From NCBI RefSeq assembly GCF_017813235.1, contig NZ_JAGISH010000012.1, forward strand, positions 32,358-96,357: 64,000 nt of DNA, in the 5' to 3' direction. Below the pieces are notes generated by a model. That model did no database searches and was not told where the DNA came from. It worked only from the letters and a program-made list of their open reading frames with translations. The number at the start of each line of letters is the position of its first letter. The stretch's first letter is position 1. The position numbers and the translations under genes were made by a program. The stretch is from Sagittula salina. GTDB lineage: Bacteria; Pseudomonadota; Alphaproteobacteria; Rhodobacterales; Rhodobacteraceae. Of this stretch, positions 13,101-28,100 are shown piece by piece.

Positions 13101-16100
13101 CCGGCGTGCAGGACCCGACCGTGCGGACGGACGCCTACGTGACGCCGATATACCTGAACGAGGCGGGTCACCTGAGCGTCACGATGGACGTCGGTTCGGT
13201 GATCGAGACGACCGGCGATGGCAGTACCTTTGACATAACGACCGCCGGTGCGGTCGAGGTGGGCGCGAGCCTGCTGCTGGGTGGCGTGGGGTCCATCATG
13301 ACGCTGGACGCCGGCGGGCCGCTGTTCCTGCTCGAAGGCGGGGTGATCCAGTCGACGGGCGACAACTCCCTGATGGATCTCTCGTCGGACGATCTGGTGT
13401 CGATCAACAAGGGGTCGGCCCTGCTGTCGGGCACCGACTACGTGACGGTGCCGAACCCGGCCGATCCGTCGCAGACGATCCAGCAACTGGTGACGCTGGC
13501 CACCGGGGCGAGCGTCAAGGTCGCGGCAGGCGCCGAGATGCTGCTGGCGGGGTCGATCGCCGGGGCGGGCGCGATGGAATTCGCCGGCGGCAACCAGCGC
13601 TATGACGGTCTGATCTATGGCAAGCCAAAGCTGGCGGACGGCAGCGACAATCCGGCCTATCGGGCGAAGTATTCGATCTTTGACAAATCTTCGACGTTTG
13701 AGCTGATTGCGCTGACCAATCCGCTGAGCTACCTGGCCGAGCATACCGGCGGCTACGGTCTGTGGATGTCGGGCGACATGGTCAGCCTCGCGGCGCGGCC
13801 CGTGGTGCTGTCGGCGGCGCAGGACGTGATCGTGACGGGCTATGTCACCGCGACGGCGGCGGGCGCCGACGTGACGCTGCACTCGGACGAGTTCTTGTAC
13901 GTCGACGGGCAGGTGACAGCGGATGCGGGCGTGACGATGCTGGGCGGCCTTGCGCTGGACGGCAGCGCGCTGGCGGCGGGTGCCGTAACGGCGGATGCGC
14001 GCGGGTCTTCGGTCTACCTCGACAATTCGGGTGCGATTCAGACGAACGCGGCCGGCTCCTTCATCACGGCCACGGGCGGGCAGGACGTCGACATCTTCGG
14101 GACGCTGATCGCGGGCGGCTATGCCGATGAAACCGGCGTACATTTCAACCTCGACGCGCAGGGCAATGGCGGGTCGAGCGTGACGCTCGAGGCTGGCCAG
14201 CAGCTGCTGATCGGCAAGGGCATCCTGACCAGTGGCGACATTACCGTGACGGGCGGCGTCGCGGGGGCTGACGACCACTGGGACGGCGAGAAGATGTATT
14301 CCGCGCTGGCCTCGGATTTCGAGAACCCGCTGTCGCTTTATATCAATTCTGCGGGCGGCCTGACGGGCGCGGGTCTGGGCGCGAACGGTGCCGGATCGGT
14401 GGTCACGATCAATTCGACCGGGCGGGCGGAACTGTTGGGCAATATCATCGCCGGCGGGCGGCTGGTGCAGACCTATGAACAGCGGCAGATGCCGGACGGC
14501 ACGACAAAGACCTTCCTCGTGGAGAAGCACGTCGACTGGACCGGACGCGAAAGCGACGTGGTGGTGCGGTCTGACAGCCGGGTGATCCTCGGCGGTCTGG
14601 TCAAGACGGAGGACGGCCGTATCGTTGACGCGGGCGGCTACGTCCGGGCAAGCCGCGCGGTGGATGCCATCGGCGGCGCGGACGCGGTGACGGGCACCGG
14701 GCTGGTGGTCAACGCGGCCTCCGAAATCGTGGTCGAAGGCACATGGGACTATGACGCCGACGGCAATCGCAGCCGCGCGGCGGGTGGAACATACGTCGAC
14801 GGGTCGATCTCGCTGAAGGGCGCGGGCGACGTGGACGTGCTGGGCCTGCTGCTGTCCGGCGGCCGCGTGGTCGAGCACCGCGACCCGGTGGCGGGCAAGT
14901 ATCAGGGCCGTACGCTGGACGCTTACGACGTGGATTCCGAAATCCTGATCGAAGCCGACCGGCAGGTGATCATCGGCACCGACATCACCGCGGGCAAGCG
15001 CATCGACGTGATCGGCGGCATCGACGACCGGACCCCCGTGGCGGGCGACCCGGACCACCAGTACGACGGCACGGGGCTGGTGCTTTATGGCTCCGCCGCG
15101 GTGACGACCACGCGGGAGAATTCCGTCATCAACCTCGCGGGCAAGGGCGACGTGAAGGTACTGGCCCCGGCCTGGGTCAACATGCTGGAACTGGACGCCT
15201 GGCCCGTCAGCGTGAACGGCACGCTGGGGCAGGACGTGTCTTTTGTCATGCAATACGACCGGCTGGGCTTTACCGTTGAAGCGGTTGTGACCGTCACGGC
15301 GGCGGAGGCGGCGGATAATACCGCCATCACCGACCTGCAACAGGACATCCGCGACGCATGGGACGCGGCAACCTGGACCGTGGTGCAGACCGATGCGGCG
15401 GGGATCACGCCTGACATCGGCACCGATTACGCAGGCCTTTCAGCGATCCACGCGGCGCATCGCGACGCCAGCGACAGCACGCCCGACCTCGACGTGATCC
15501 TGCGCGAAGGGCGGCTGGCCTTCGTGTCGCCCTACGAGGTGAAGATCCTCGACGATGCGAGGCAGCAGAACGTGGCGCTTCTGGGCGTGGCGTTTGGCGG
15601 TACGGCGGAACTGGTCTCCGGTCAGCGCTACGCGCTGGACGCGGCAGCGGCGGGCAGCATCGTCAACCTCGGCTCCGCCACCGGTCCGAACGGAGAGCTA
15701 TACATCGCGGGCAAGATCCGCGCACATTCGGCGATCAACATGTTCAGCGATCCGGCGTCTCTCGATGGGGGAATCCGTCTGGACGCCACCGGCGTGCTGG
15801 AGACGGTGGACGGTTCGATCACCTTCGAACTGGGGCAGAACAGCCTGCTCGAAGGCGACATCATTGCACATGGTCAGGACCGCGACGTGATCCTGTCGGC
15901 CCAGGGCACGCTGAAGGTGCAGGGACTGATCGAGGCCTCGCGCAATGTCACGCTGACAGGCGGCACGGCGGCGCGGTCACTGGACATCGACAATACCGCG
16001 CGCCTGCGGGTGCTGCAGGCGGGCGGGGCGATCACGCTTTCGGGCGATCAGGAGATCTACCTGAACGGCACGCTGGAGACGCTGCGGGACGACCAGACCA

Positions 16101-19100
16101 TCGCGGTGGATTCGGCCAATGGCGGCGTCGTGCTGACGCGCGATTTCGGGCGCATCCTCGCGGCGGGCGATCTGTCGATCCATGGTGCGGATGTCGACGT
16201 GCAGGGCGTGATCACCAGCACCTTTGCCGGGGGCAGCCAGCCGGAGGTGCGCATCGTGGCGGACAACGCGCTGGATATCGGCGCGAACCTGACGGCGGCG
16301 GGCGATCTGGCGCTCGAGGCGTCCAACCGGGTGACGGTCGTCGATGCGGTGCTGAAGGCGCAGACGGTGGCCTTTGTCGGGGCGAACGTGGTGCTGGGCG
16401 ATACGGCGTCGAACCGTGGCGCGGTCGTGGTGGCGCAGGACGCCATCACCGGGGTGCTGACGGGCGACCTGCGGGTCGAGGAAGGCGTGCTGATCGGCAC
16501 GTCGGCCACCGGGTCGCACATCGACCTGTCGGCGGAGACGATGACGATCATGGGCACGCTGCACGCGGGTGCCGCGCTGCAGGACACGCCGAGCCTGAAG
16601 CTGACCGCGGCGGCGGACGGGGCGACCGTGACGCTGACCGCCAGCGACAGTCTGCGGCTGGGCGGGACCGACCATCTGGGCGTCGCGAAGGGCGGCAGCG
16701 TGCTGGCCACCGGCGGGATCACCCTGAACGGCGGTTCCGCGGCGATCCTGCGCAGCGGTGGTGCCATCATCGAGGCGGGGCTTTTTGTCGATGCGGCGAG
16801 CCGGGTCGAGGTTCTGGACGTGGCGGGCACCGGGTCCGGCACGATCGCCATCACCGGCACGCGGGACGTGGTGCTGAACGGCCAGATCTACGCCGATGGC
16901 ACTGGCGGCGTGGTGGATGTGGACGTCGAACGGCGTGCGCTGCTGAACGGCTTCCTGCGGGCCAATGCGGCGGTGGACATCTACGGCGGGAAGTCCGATC
17001 CGCTGGCCTATTCGGTCGAAACAGAGACGGTGGTCTACGACGAAACCGACCCGGCGAACCCGGTTCGCCTGTCGGGTTCGGTGATCGACACGCTGGCGGC
17101 GGACGGCACGGTGACGATCACCGGCGGCGGCACGCTGCGGCTGGGCGGGAAGATCGGCGAAGCGTCAGCGGCGGACGGCATCACCGGGCTGCCGAAGACG
17201 GTGACGCTGACCGGGTTGGGCGATGCGCAGGTGCAGGTGACGGGCGAGGTCTTTGCCCGCTCCGACATCCGCGTTTCGGCACAGGACGTGTCGGTCATGG
17301 AGGGCGGCAGCCTTCTGGCCCGCGCCGCCGATGCGCTGATCGAGGTAACGGCGCGCGGCGGCATCCAGATCGCCGCGGCCACCGGCGGCGGCCGCAATGG
17401 CGCGATCCAGTCGGCCGGGCAAGCGCATCTTCTGGCCGGGACGATCGTCGTCGCGGGCGCGCTTGAGGCGGAGTCCGCCCTGTGGCTGGACGCGACCTCG
17501 CAGATCCTCGTGACCGGCGCGGTGCAAACCTCCGGCACGGAGGCCAGCGACAGCATCGTGCTGCGCGCGGGCGCGGCGGCGGTGAACCGCACGGCGGCAG
17601 ACCTGCGGGACACGGCCCTGTTGCCGGCCCTGACCGGAGGCATGGTCTACATCCTGGGCGCGGGCACCGTGACCACCGCAGGCGATGCGCAGATGCGGGC
17701 GGGCGGCGATGTGGTCGTGAACTCCGGCGCCACCGGCGCGCAGGGCTACGACCTGACATTCGCCATCACGAAGACAGAAAAGGTCACCGAAGAGATCATC
17801 ACCGGCTACACCCAGGTCGCGGTGGGCACCGTCGACATCGAGGTGGTGAAATTCGTCGAAACGACCTTCTTCGTGCAGGAGGGCTACAACTCCATCCCGG
17901 TGGGCACGACGCGCCATACCTTCGACTTCGATCTGGTGCAGAACGGCTATTCGAATGGCACGCAGATCGTGCAGTTCTTCGTCCAGGGCTTCGACTACCG
18001 CAACAGCTCGTCCTCGCTGGGGGCAGAGCATGGCGCGCCCGTCATCAACTGGGGCGTCGCGGGCACACCGGGTGCCGTCACCCCGCCGGCGACCAATGCC
18101 ACCTTCAAGGAACTGACGGACGATCAGAAGGACAAGGTCCTGCAGCAGCTGGGCTACAAGCGGCATTACACCTTTGTCTACAAGACCGGCACGGGCAAGG
18201 AAGTCATCGACAACAACGGGTCGAAGAACATCCTGAACTGGACGCCGGACTGGGTGAGCAAGCCGACCGAGATCGTCAACGTGCAGGTCGACGGCCTGCT
18301 GGACAAATGGATCACCATTCCCGTGGGCGCCGAGGACGACATCGCCAAGGTCGTGACGACGGGCAAGCCGGTGACCACGGAAACCGTGGTCGGGCGCTCC
18401 TACGACGAGGCGAACCTCAACTACAGACAGCAAAGTTCGATTCTGACCGGGACGCGGACGAATCTGGGCAACGATTATTACCTGAGCGACGATGACGGGA
18501 AGTCGCTGAATTTCGACCTGAGCATCAAGGACGGGCAGAAGCGCGTCTACGAGATCAACAACCGCAGCGATATTGCGCTGGCCTATGCGTCGCAGTGGAC
18601 TTCCGCGAGCCAGTTTGCAGAGACAAACAGTGCGATTGCGGGGGACATCCGGGGGATCGCGACCAGCGGTGTCAGCGGAAACTTCTATACTCTGGCGCGA
18701 TCGCTGGAGCGCGTGAGCCAGGCCAACGGCGCCTATACCAGCGCATCGGGCTACGAGATCGAACGCCGGCAGGCCAAGATGACGATCAAGCTCGAAAGCT
18801 TCTACCAGGCAAATAACAACGAAAGCGGCGCGGACGAGGACTACGTCATTGCGTGGTACGGCTACAACGACCGGAACGACTACTATCACGACGGTCGGGG
18901 CAGCTATAACCAGTACAGCAATCCCGGGTCGGCGTTTACCTGGACGGGCGGCTGGGCCAACTACAGCGACCTGAACAACCTGCAATACCGGTATGAACTG
19001 TGGGAAGCGGACCCCGGCGGTCGCGGCGACGATGTCTTTGAAGACAACGACGACTTCGAGGCCTGGTTCGAGGGAACTTGGTATCGTGGATCCAATACGA

Positions 19101-22100
19101 ATAACCATAGGCACGACCTCAGCGACGGCAGCCATGTCACCTTTGATATCACGTCCGATTTCCGGTACGATCAGACCTATTCCAATATCAGTGGCTACAG
19201 TGCCGCCGGCACGCGTGGCACGTCTTTCAGCGGCAAATCGGGCAGCGCATATGCCGGCGTGAGCACCGATTTCTACGCGGATTGGTCGATCTCCAATGGC
19301 CAGTATTCCGAAGAATACCGCAATTACGTCTACCACTGGGAAAGCATCTACAACACTGTCACCGACTTCCGGACCACGCTGTCGTTCAAGGGCGAATCCG
19401 CCCCGGTGACGAACTACGACAACCAGCCCAACATGGTGCAGAAGACCGCAACCACGAAGGTCTCCGAAACCGCGACCAAGACGGTCTACGAAGAACGCGC
19501 CATCACCGAAACGGTCACGCGCGACGTGACATCGCTGGTCGATGCCAGCACGCTCAACGTGGCTGAGTTCGAGGGCGTCTCTGTCTCGGCGGGCAACCTC
19601 GTGTTGGACTCGGGCGGCAAGGCGCTGGTCTCCGGCAAGGTGGAGACCAGCGGGGCGGCGACGATCACCTCGGGCGGGGACTTTGGTCTGCGCGACCTGT
19701 CGCTGACGGCTTCGGGCCAGGTAGACAGCGCGTCGGAGATCACGACGGGCGGTGCCCTCAGCATCACGTCGCAGGGCAAGGCGGTGTTTGATGTGGCCTC
19801 CCGCGCGACTGTGGGCGGGGCGCTGACGGTCAGCGCCGCGAAGACGCTGACCATGGATGGGACTGTGCAGGCAGGCACGGCGGCGCTGTCGACGCAGGCC
19901 GGGCTGGAGGTGGCGGGCAGCCTGACCACGTCCGGTGCCATGACGCTGGGATCGGGGGCCGGGCGCGACGTGGTGCTGGCGCTCAACGCGCAGCTGACGG
20001 CGGGACCGGGCACGGAGGGCGACATTGCAGTGGCCGCTGGCGGCGCGATCCGCATGGATCACGCGGTGATCGCGGCGAGCGACCTGCTGACGCTGACCGC
20101 GCAGACCGGTGCGATCCTGTCCGAAGGGCGCGAAATCAGTGCCGGACGCCTGACGCTGGCAGCGGCGGGGGATATCCGGTCGGCGGGCGGGGCCTTTGGC
20201 TTTGACGCGGATACGCTGGTCGCGGCGACCAGCACGGCGGGCGTGATCCGTCTTGAGGACAGCGACGGCCTGACCATCGAACGCCTTTCGACGGAGACGG
20301 GCGACGTGACGGTGTCGGCGGGCGGCGCGCTGGTGGCGAAGGACATTCGCGCCGGGACCGCGGGCGACCGGGCACTGGTGCTGACAACGACCGGCGGCAC
20401 GGCTGCGGCGCATGGCATCGCTCTTGGCAAGGTGCGCGGTGGCGACGTGACGGTGACGGCTTCGGGCGGGATCACCGGGCTTGGCGGAGCGGTGACGGCC
20501 GATGTGGCGGCAGCCCGGCTGGCGCTGCGCGCCACCGAAAGCGTGACGCTGGGCGGGCTGGACATTGCGGCGCTGGACGCGCGGTTGATGGCGAACCTGC
20601 AGGCGGGGAACCTCACGCCGCGCAGGCTGGAACTGACGACCACCGGCACCGGCGATCTGTCGGTCGAGCGGCTGGTCAACACCGGCGGGTCGGTCCGGCT
20701 GACTGCGGCGGGCACGGTCGACCTTGCCGCTCTGACCAGTCGGGCGGTGGGCGGCGGGACCGACATTACCGGTGGCGTCTATGCGCGCCAGCTGGACGGT
20801 GTGGCGACCACGGAACCGGATCTGGAGATCGTGGCCGGCGGCGCGATCCGCGGCGATGGCGTGGCGACGCAGCTGAAGGCGGCGCGCTCCGTTGGCGGCA
20901 GCGTGGCGCTGACGGCGGGCTCGGGGATTACCGGCGTGGTGCTGGATGCCGAGGTGCTGGAACGGGCGGTGACGACCACGGGCGGGATCGACATCGCGCA
21001 TCGTGGCACGCAGGGGCACGCGGTCTGGGAAGTTTACGGCCTGCGCGCGGATGCGGGCGACATTTCCGTGACCACCGATGCCGCGATGAAGCTCGCGGCG
21101 GTCGGTGCGGCACGGGACATGGCCTCGGTTTCCGTTACGGCATCGGGCGGCGATCTGTTCATCGCCACAGATGCCGAACGCAGCGCCCTGCGCAGCGCGG
21201 GCCATCTGGACGGCGCATTGGCGGACCTTGGGGGACTGAGCGCGCTGGCGGGCGGCGCCGTGGTGGCGGGCGGCGTGGTTGGTAACCTGACGCTGAGCGC
21301 TTCGGGTACGCTGGTCACCCCGGCGGATACGCGGTTCGACGCGCAGCATGGTGTCACCATCACCAGCGGCGACAGCTACGCGCTGTCGACGGCGCAGACC
21401 TACGCGGCCGAGGTCATCCGGGTCACGTCGGACAAGGACATCACCACATCGGGCAGCCTGGTGATCGGCGGGCAGGGCAGCGGCGCGGCCGAGGTCACGC
21501 TGACCTCTGGTCGGGATATCACGCTGGCGGGGGTCATCCGCACCAGCAGCGGCGCGGCCATCGACGCCGTGACGCTCACGGCCGACGGCTCGGACCTGCA
21601 GCAGCGCAACCTCGTATCCGAGGTCAGCGCGCGCCGCATCGTCGAGGACGCCAGCGGCGCCCGCCTGATCGAGGCGCAGGCCCCCACCGATGTCGACGGC
21701 GCGACCTACGCGGTCTACGTGCCGCAACAGGCCTATGTGGTCGAGAGCTTCGTGGCGGGCGGCCAGACGTGGTATGTCTTTGATGCGGTGCCCTTTGGCG
21801 CGCCGACGGCCAATTCCGTGAAGGTCGCGGCGACCAATCCCGACGGGTTGGGCGCGCTGACGCGGATCAGCACGGACGCCAATGGTGCGATCGTATTCGG
21901 CACCGCGCTTGCGGTGCAGGACGGCAGCGGCAACGCGACGCCGCCCACCGTTCTGGGACGCGGCAGCATCGACGTCACCGCACGGCTTGCCGGCCAGGCG
22001 ACGAGCCTTGTGCTGATGCAGCCCGCGTCCACGTCCGGCACCTTCGACCTGCGGCTGGAATGGCCGACCGCCGCGGGCGGGATCGACGCGCGGGTGATCA

Positions 22101-25100
22101 GCGGCAGCTGGGGATCGCTGGCGGCGCAGATCGAGGCGCTGACGGGGCTGAAGGCCGTGGCCGGGGCGGACCGGATCACGGTCACGCTGGATCGCACGGC
22201 GCTGGGAACGCGGGCCATGGGCGGCATCGCCGTGTCGGGCTTTACCCACACCATCGGCGGTACGACGCAAAGCACGGCGCTGACCGTTTCGGGCAGCCAA
22301 CTGGGCCAGACCGTGCTGACCAACGCGGGTCAGAAGGCGACGGCGCAACATCTCGCGCTGGTGCAGGAGGATCTGTACCAAAGCACGATCACGCTGGATC
22401 TGGGTACGGCGGCCTACGGCGACATGACCATCCGCGCGTCCAGCGCGGCGGGGACGAACGGCCATGTCGTGATGACCGCCGGTCAGGACATCGACCTGGA
22501 TCGTGTGGCGATCACGGCAACGGGCCGCGTGGACATGAGCGCGACCGGCACGGATTCGACCATCGTGGGCAGCCGCGTGCTGAGCGCTGACACTTTGGTG
22601 GCGCGGGCGACGGGTGAAATCCGCCTGAATACCGATGTGGACGTGGCGGATCTGGAGATCACCACCAACGTCTCGGGCCAGTCCATCGACATCACCAACG
22701 CGGGGCGGCTGGAATTCTCCGGTCAGCTGCACGAAGGCACGATCTACGTTGCCGCCAATGGCTCCCTTCTGCTGCGCGACGTCGAGATCGAAACCAACGC
22801 TGCGAGCAACAAGCTGACGGTTCACGCTGGCGACGACGGACAATTCCCGGGCGAAGCCGCGGTGATCGCGGCGCGTCAGGCGGAGACCGGGCTGAACGCC
22901 ATTCCGCAGGAATCGCCCGCCTTCGAGGCGCGCGGTGGCGTGCTTATCGACCGTATCGACGTGGGCACCGGCGGCGCCGTGCAGATCCGCACATCCGGCA
23001 TCGTCCGCGAAGTGCTGGTGGACGCGCCCACCGATACCCGCTACGCGCGGCAATCCACGACGCAAACCCAGCGCAACGCGCTGGACGCCAACTATGCTGA
23101 CAGCGTCGACGTGATCGCGGCGCGGTTCACAGCCATCGCGGATTACTCCGGCGTGGCGGACAACGTGGCGAAGGTCACGGCGCTGACGGGGCTGGAATTC
23201 AGCGGCGTGGTGCCGGGCACGACCGGCGCGGTTTCGCTGGGCTGGGATACGCAGGCTGTGCCGCAGGTGATCACCGCCTCCGACCCGGACCTGCGGACCA
23301 TCCGCGACGCCGCGGGCAATGTGCTGCGCAAAGTCTACACGATCTCGGGCAAGTATGCCTCCGGCGTCGGCTTCTCTTCCTCCGATCCGGCAATCGAATT
23401 CGTTGTGCAGGGGCTTTATTCGACGGGCAATATCTCTGTCTCCGGGGCCGGGCCGGTCACGGTGAACGGGGCGCTTTCGGCCGCGAACAGCCTGAGCGTC
23501 ACCAGCACGGGAACCGGCACGGTAACGCTGGGCGGCGGTGCGGACCTTTCGGTTCGCGCGGCGAACGGGTCGCTGGTGGTTTCCGCTTCGGGCGACGTGC
23601 AGGCAGCCGCCGACAGCGTGCTGCGGGCGACGACCGTCACCGTGACGGCGGCGGGCAACGCTATGCTGGGCGATGTGACCGCGACCGGGGCGCTGTCGGT
23701 CACGGCGACGGGGGGCGATCTGAGTGGCGGCACCCTGACCGCTGGCGGGGCGCTGAGCCTTGTCGCCGGGGGCAGCATCGGCACCGATGCGGCGCCGCTG
23801 ACGGTGAATGCGGCGAACATCAGCCGCGTGCAGGCAGGCCAGCAGGTCGACCTGACGCTTGCGGGCGCCGGGGGACGCATCGGCACCCTGACGGCGGTCG
23901 GAGCCGAGATCACGGCGGCCGGGGCCGTTACGGTCGGCAACAGCGACACCTGGACGCTGGACAGCCTGAGCGTGACCACGCCGGGTGCCTTCACCGCGAC
24001 GGGCACCGTTTCGGTCGGCGGGCAGCTGACAGTGAACAACGCCGCGACGGTTGACCTTGGCTCGACCGGGACGGTCGATCTCGGCTCCGTGGTGGCGGGC
24101 AACGTGGGCCAGCTGACCGTGCGCGACACCAACGGGCTGAGCGTCAGCGGCACCGTGAGCGGCGCGGCCTCCGTCACCGCGGGCGGAACGCTGGACCTGG
24201 GCACGCTTTCCGCGGCGACCCTTGCCTCCAGCGGTGCGGCGATTACGGGAACGGGGCCGGTGACGGTCTCCGGGGCAACGACGCTTTCGGCCTCCGGCGC
24301 GGTGACGCTGACCGGGGCCAACGATTTCGGCGGTGCGGTCACACTGGCGGCCACGGGTGCCGTGACCCTGCGCGATGTCGACGGGCTGAGCCTTCACGGC
24401 ACCAGCGGTGCTCTGAGCGCCATGACCGACGCGGGCGATCTTGCGGTCGGCGGTTTGACTGTCTCCGGCGGAGCAGCGCTGCGGGCTGCTGGCGACGTGA
24501 CGGACAGTGGTGCCGTCACGGTGACGGGCGCGCTGAGCCTTTCCGCCGGGGCGGACCATGACATCCTGCTGGATGCGGCGAATGCCTTTGGCGGGGCCGT
24601 GACGGTTGAGCAGGCGCGCGATGTGGCGGTGAACACCACGGGTGCGCTGCGCCTCGATGGTGCCGCGACACGGGCCGCGACGCTGACCTCCGGCGGCGTG
24701 TTGACGCTGGGGCAGGGGGCGGGCTTTGTCTCCGGTGCCGGGATCGATCTGGACGGCGCGACGGGGATCACCCTCGGTGCGGTCACAGCCGGGACGACGC
24801 TGACGGCCAGCGCGGGTGCCAGCGGCATCACCGGGGGCGGCGGCGCGGTGCGCGTGGCGGGGCAGACAAGCCTGACCGCCTCGGCGGGCGCGGTCACCCT
24901 GACCCATGTCGAGAACGATTTCACCGGCGACGTGACGGTGAACGCAGGTTCGGCCACGCTGCATGACACCAACACGCTGGCCGTGGGCGGCAGCGTGACG
25001 GGTACCCTGACGCTGGACAGCGACGAGGCCGCGACACTGCTGGGGCTGACCAGCGGCGGGCTGAGCGTGACCGGCGCGGGCATCGGCCAGCGTGCGGGCA

Positions 25101-28100
25101 CTTCGGTTGTCGTCGGCGGCACCGGCACCTTTGATGCCAACGGTGGCGCGGTCGTGCTGGATGCGGCGGACAATGATTTCGGCACCGTCGCGCTGAGCGA
25201 TACCACCGACGCGACGCTGCGCGACACGAATGGCCTTGTGCTGGGCGGCAGCACGCTGACCGGCGCGCTGCGCGTCACTGCGGGGGCGGCGCTGACACAA
25301 ACCGGAGCGCTGAGCGTGGGCGGGGACACGGTGCTGAACGCGGACCTCGGCGCGGGCGCTGCGGCCTCTGACATCACGCTGGCCAATGGCGGCAACGTCT
25401 TTGGCGGATCGCTGAGCGTCGGGCTGGGCCGCAACGTGACGATCGGCTCGGGGTCGGCACTGCACTTGGTGTCGGCGGATGTGCGCGGCACGCTGGACAT
25501 CACCTCCGCCGGCCGGGTCTACAACGCCGATACCTGGACCGTGGCGGGCGACACGACAATCACCGCCACCGGCCAGTCGGTAGAGCTGACAGCGGCGCAT
25601 GACTTCCAAGGCAGCGTTAGCGTCACCGCCGGGTCGCTGGTGATTAACGATATCAACGATCTGTCCTTTGACAGGCTGGCGCTGACGGGCGGCCTTTCCG
25701 TTTCGGCAGGCGGGGCGATCACCGGGACCGGCGTGGCCGAAGTCGCCGGCGCCACGGCGCTGAGCGCGGGAACGGGCGCCGTGATTGGCTTTGCCAACGC
25801 GGGCAACGACTTTGCCGGGGCCGTGACAATCACGCGGGCCGGGTCCGCCGTGCTGGCGGATCGCAACGCACTCGCGCTCGGCGCGCTGACGCTGAGCGGC
25901 GGGCTGACCGCCACGGCGGTCGGCAACGTGACCTCCGGTGTGCTGACTATCGCGGGCGACGTGACCGTGAGCGGCGGACAAGTGACGCTGAATGCCGCCG
26001 GCAACGTGCTGGGCGGACTGGTTTCGATCACCGGCAGCACGGTGGCGGTGAACGACACCACGGTGCTGACCCTCGGGGCCGTCGGGGCCACGGGCAGTCT
26101 GACGCTGCGGTCGGGCGCGGGCGTCTCCGGCACGGCGCGGGTCACCAGCGGCGGGGCGACCACCATCGTCGCGGGCAGCGGCGACGTGACGCTGAGCCAC
26201 GCGGCCAACGGTTTTGCCGGGCTTGTGACGCTGACCAACGCGGGTGCGATCACGCTGAAAGCCACCGGGGCGCTGACCGTCGCGGGCGCGACTCAGGGCG
26301 CGGCCAGGGACATGGCGCTGACCACGACCGGCGCGCTCAGGCTTACCGGGACTACCGTCGTCACCGGCAGCGCGGTGCTTGCGGGACAGGGCATCACGCT
26401 GGGCGCGATGACCGTGGCTGGCAGCCTGTCGGCCAACGCCGGGACGGGCGCGCTGACGCAATCCGTGGGCGGAAGCCTGCAGGTGGCGGGCACCTCGATG
26501 CTTGCCGGCGGGTCGATCACGCTGGACCGGACGCTGCGGCTGACGGGGGGGGTGTCGCTGACGGCCTCGGGTGCGGTGACGCTGAGCAATATCAACGACC
26601 TCGTGATTGCATCGGCGGATATCGGCGGGGCGCTGCGGGCGACCAGCGCGGGCGCGCTGCGGCAGACCGGCGCGATGCGGGTCGGCGGTCTGGCGACGCT
26701 GACCGTGGGCGCGGGCAAGGCGATCACGCTCGACAACGCGGGCAACGATTTCGCCACCGTTACCACGGCGGGCGCGGCCAGCCTGAACCTGCGGGACATG
26801 AACGACCTTGGCCTGACGGCCAGTGTCACCGGCGCGCTGACGCTGCACGCCGGGGGGGCTGTGACGCTGGGCACGCTGTCCGCAGCCCGGCTGGGAGCGA
26901 CTGTCGGCAGCCTCGCGGGCAGCGCGGCTGTGACCGTCGCGGGCACGGTGACCATAGCGGCGACGGGCGATGTGACCCTGTCGAACGCGGGCAACGTGCT
27001 GGGCGCGCTGGATGTCTCGGCGCAGGGCCTGACCGTGACCGACAGCGGCGCGCTGCATTTCGCGCGCCTTCTGCTGGGCGGATCGCTTGTTGCGCAGGCG
27101 GGCGGAGACGTCACGCAGACCGCCGCCCTTTCGGTGGCGGGCAGCACGCGGATCACCACGCGCGGGACCGACGCCGTGACACTGACAGAGGCGGGCAACA
27201 CCTTTGGCGGCATGGTGACGCTGTCGGGCGCGCGGGCGGCAACGCTGGCGGCCAGCGGTACGCTGGCGCTGGACGGCTCCGTCGGGACGGCGGCACTGAC
27301 GGCTTCGGGGGCAGTGTCCTTCGGCACGCTGGCGATCACCGGCGCGCTGAGTGCGCAAGCCGGGACCAGCATCGCCCAGAGCGGCGCACTGACCCTTGGC
27401 GGGGCGCTGAGCCTGACGGCGGGCGGCAGCGTCACGCTGGGCGCGGCGAACGCGCTGTCGGGTGTCATCACCGCGACGGCCGGTGGCGACCTGACGATCA
27501 CCGCGACCACGACCCAGCAGCTGGGCGCACTGACCACGGGCGGCGCTCTCCGCCTGACCTCCGGCCGGTCCCTGTTGCAGGCGGCGGGCTCCGCGATTTC
27601 GGTCACCGGTGCGGCCACCTTGGCGGCGAACGGCGGCGACCTGCGGCTGGATGGCCGTGACTCGAATGGCGTGCCGCTCAACCGCTTCGGTGGGCTGGTC
27701 ACGGCCTCCGCCACGGGCGACCTCGACTTGCGGGCGGCGGGCGTCCTGACAGCGGACGTCACGGCGGGCGGGACTGGGCGCGTCGATGCCTCCGGCAAGC
27801 TGTACCTCGGCGCGTCGAACATTGGCGGCGAATTCGAAGCCACCGGCAACTTCACCCTGACCGGCGACATCACGGCGGCCTCCTACGATTACACTTCGGT
27901 CAATACCTTCGACATGGATGGCCACGTCATCACGGCGACCTCCGGGTCGGTGCGCATCGTGGCAGAGACCGACGTGACCCTCGGCCAGATCGTCGCCAAC
28001 AGCGGCGACGTCACGGTGATCTCCAACAGCGGAACGATCCTCGACGGCTACGGCTCCACCCGCCCCAACATCGAGATGACCTCCGGCGCGCTGACCCTTC

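Noticed and set aside
23437..27700. CRISPR-like regularity in the repeat array
   Set aside because: Units are diverged, about 210-240 bases long, in frame and coding; there are no short identical repeats with unique spacers and no cas genes.
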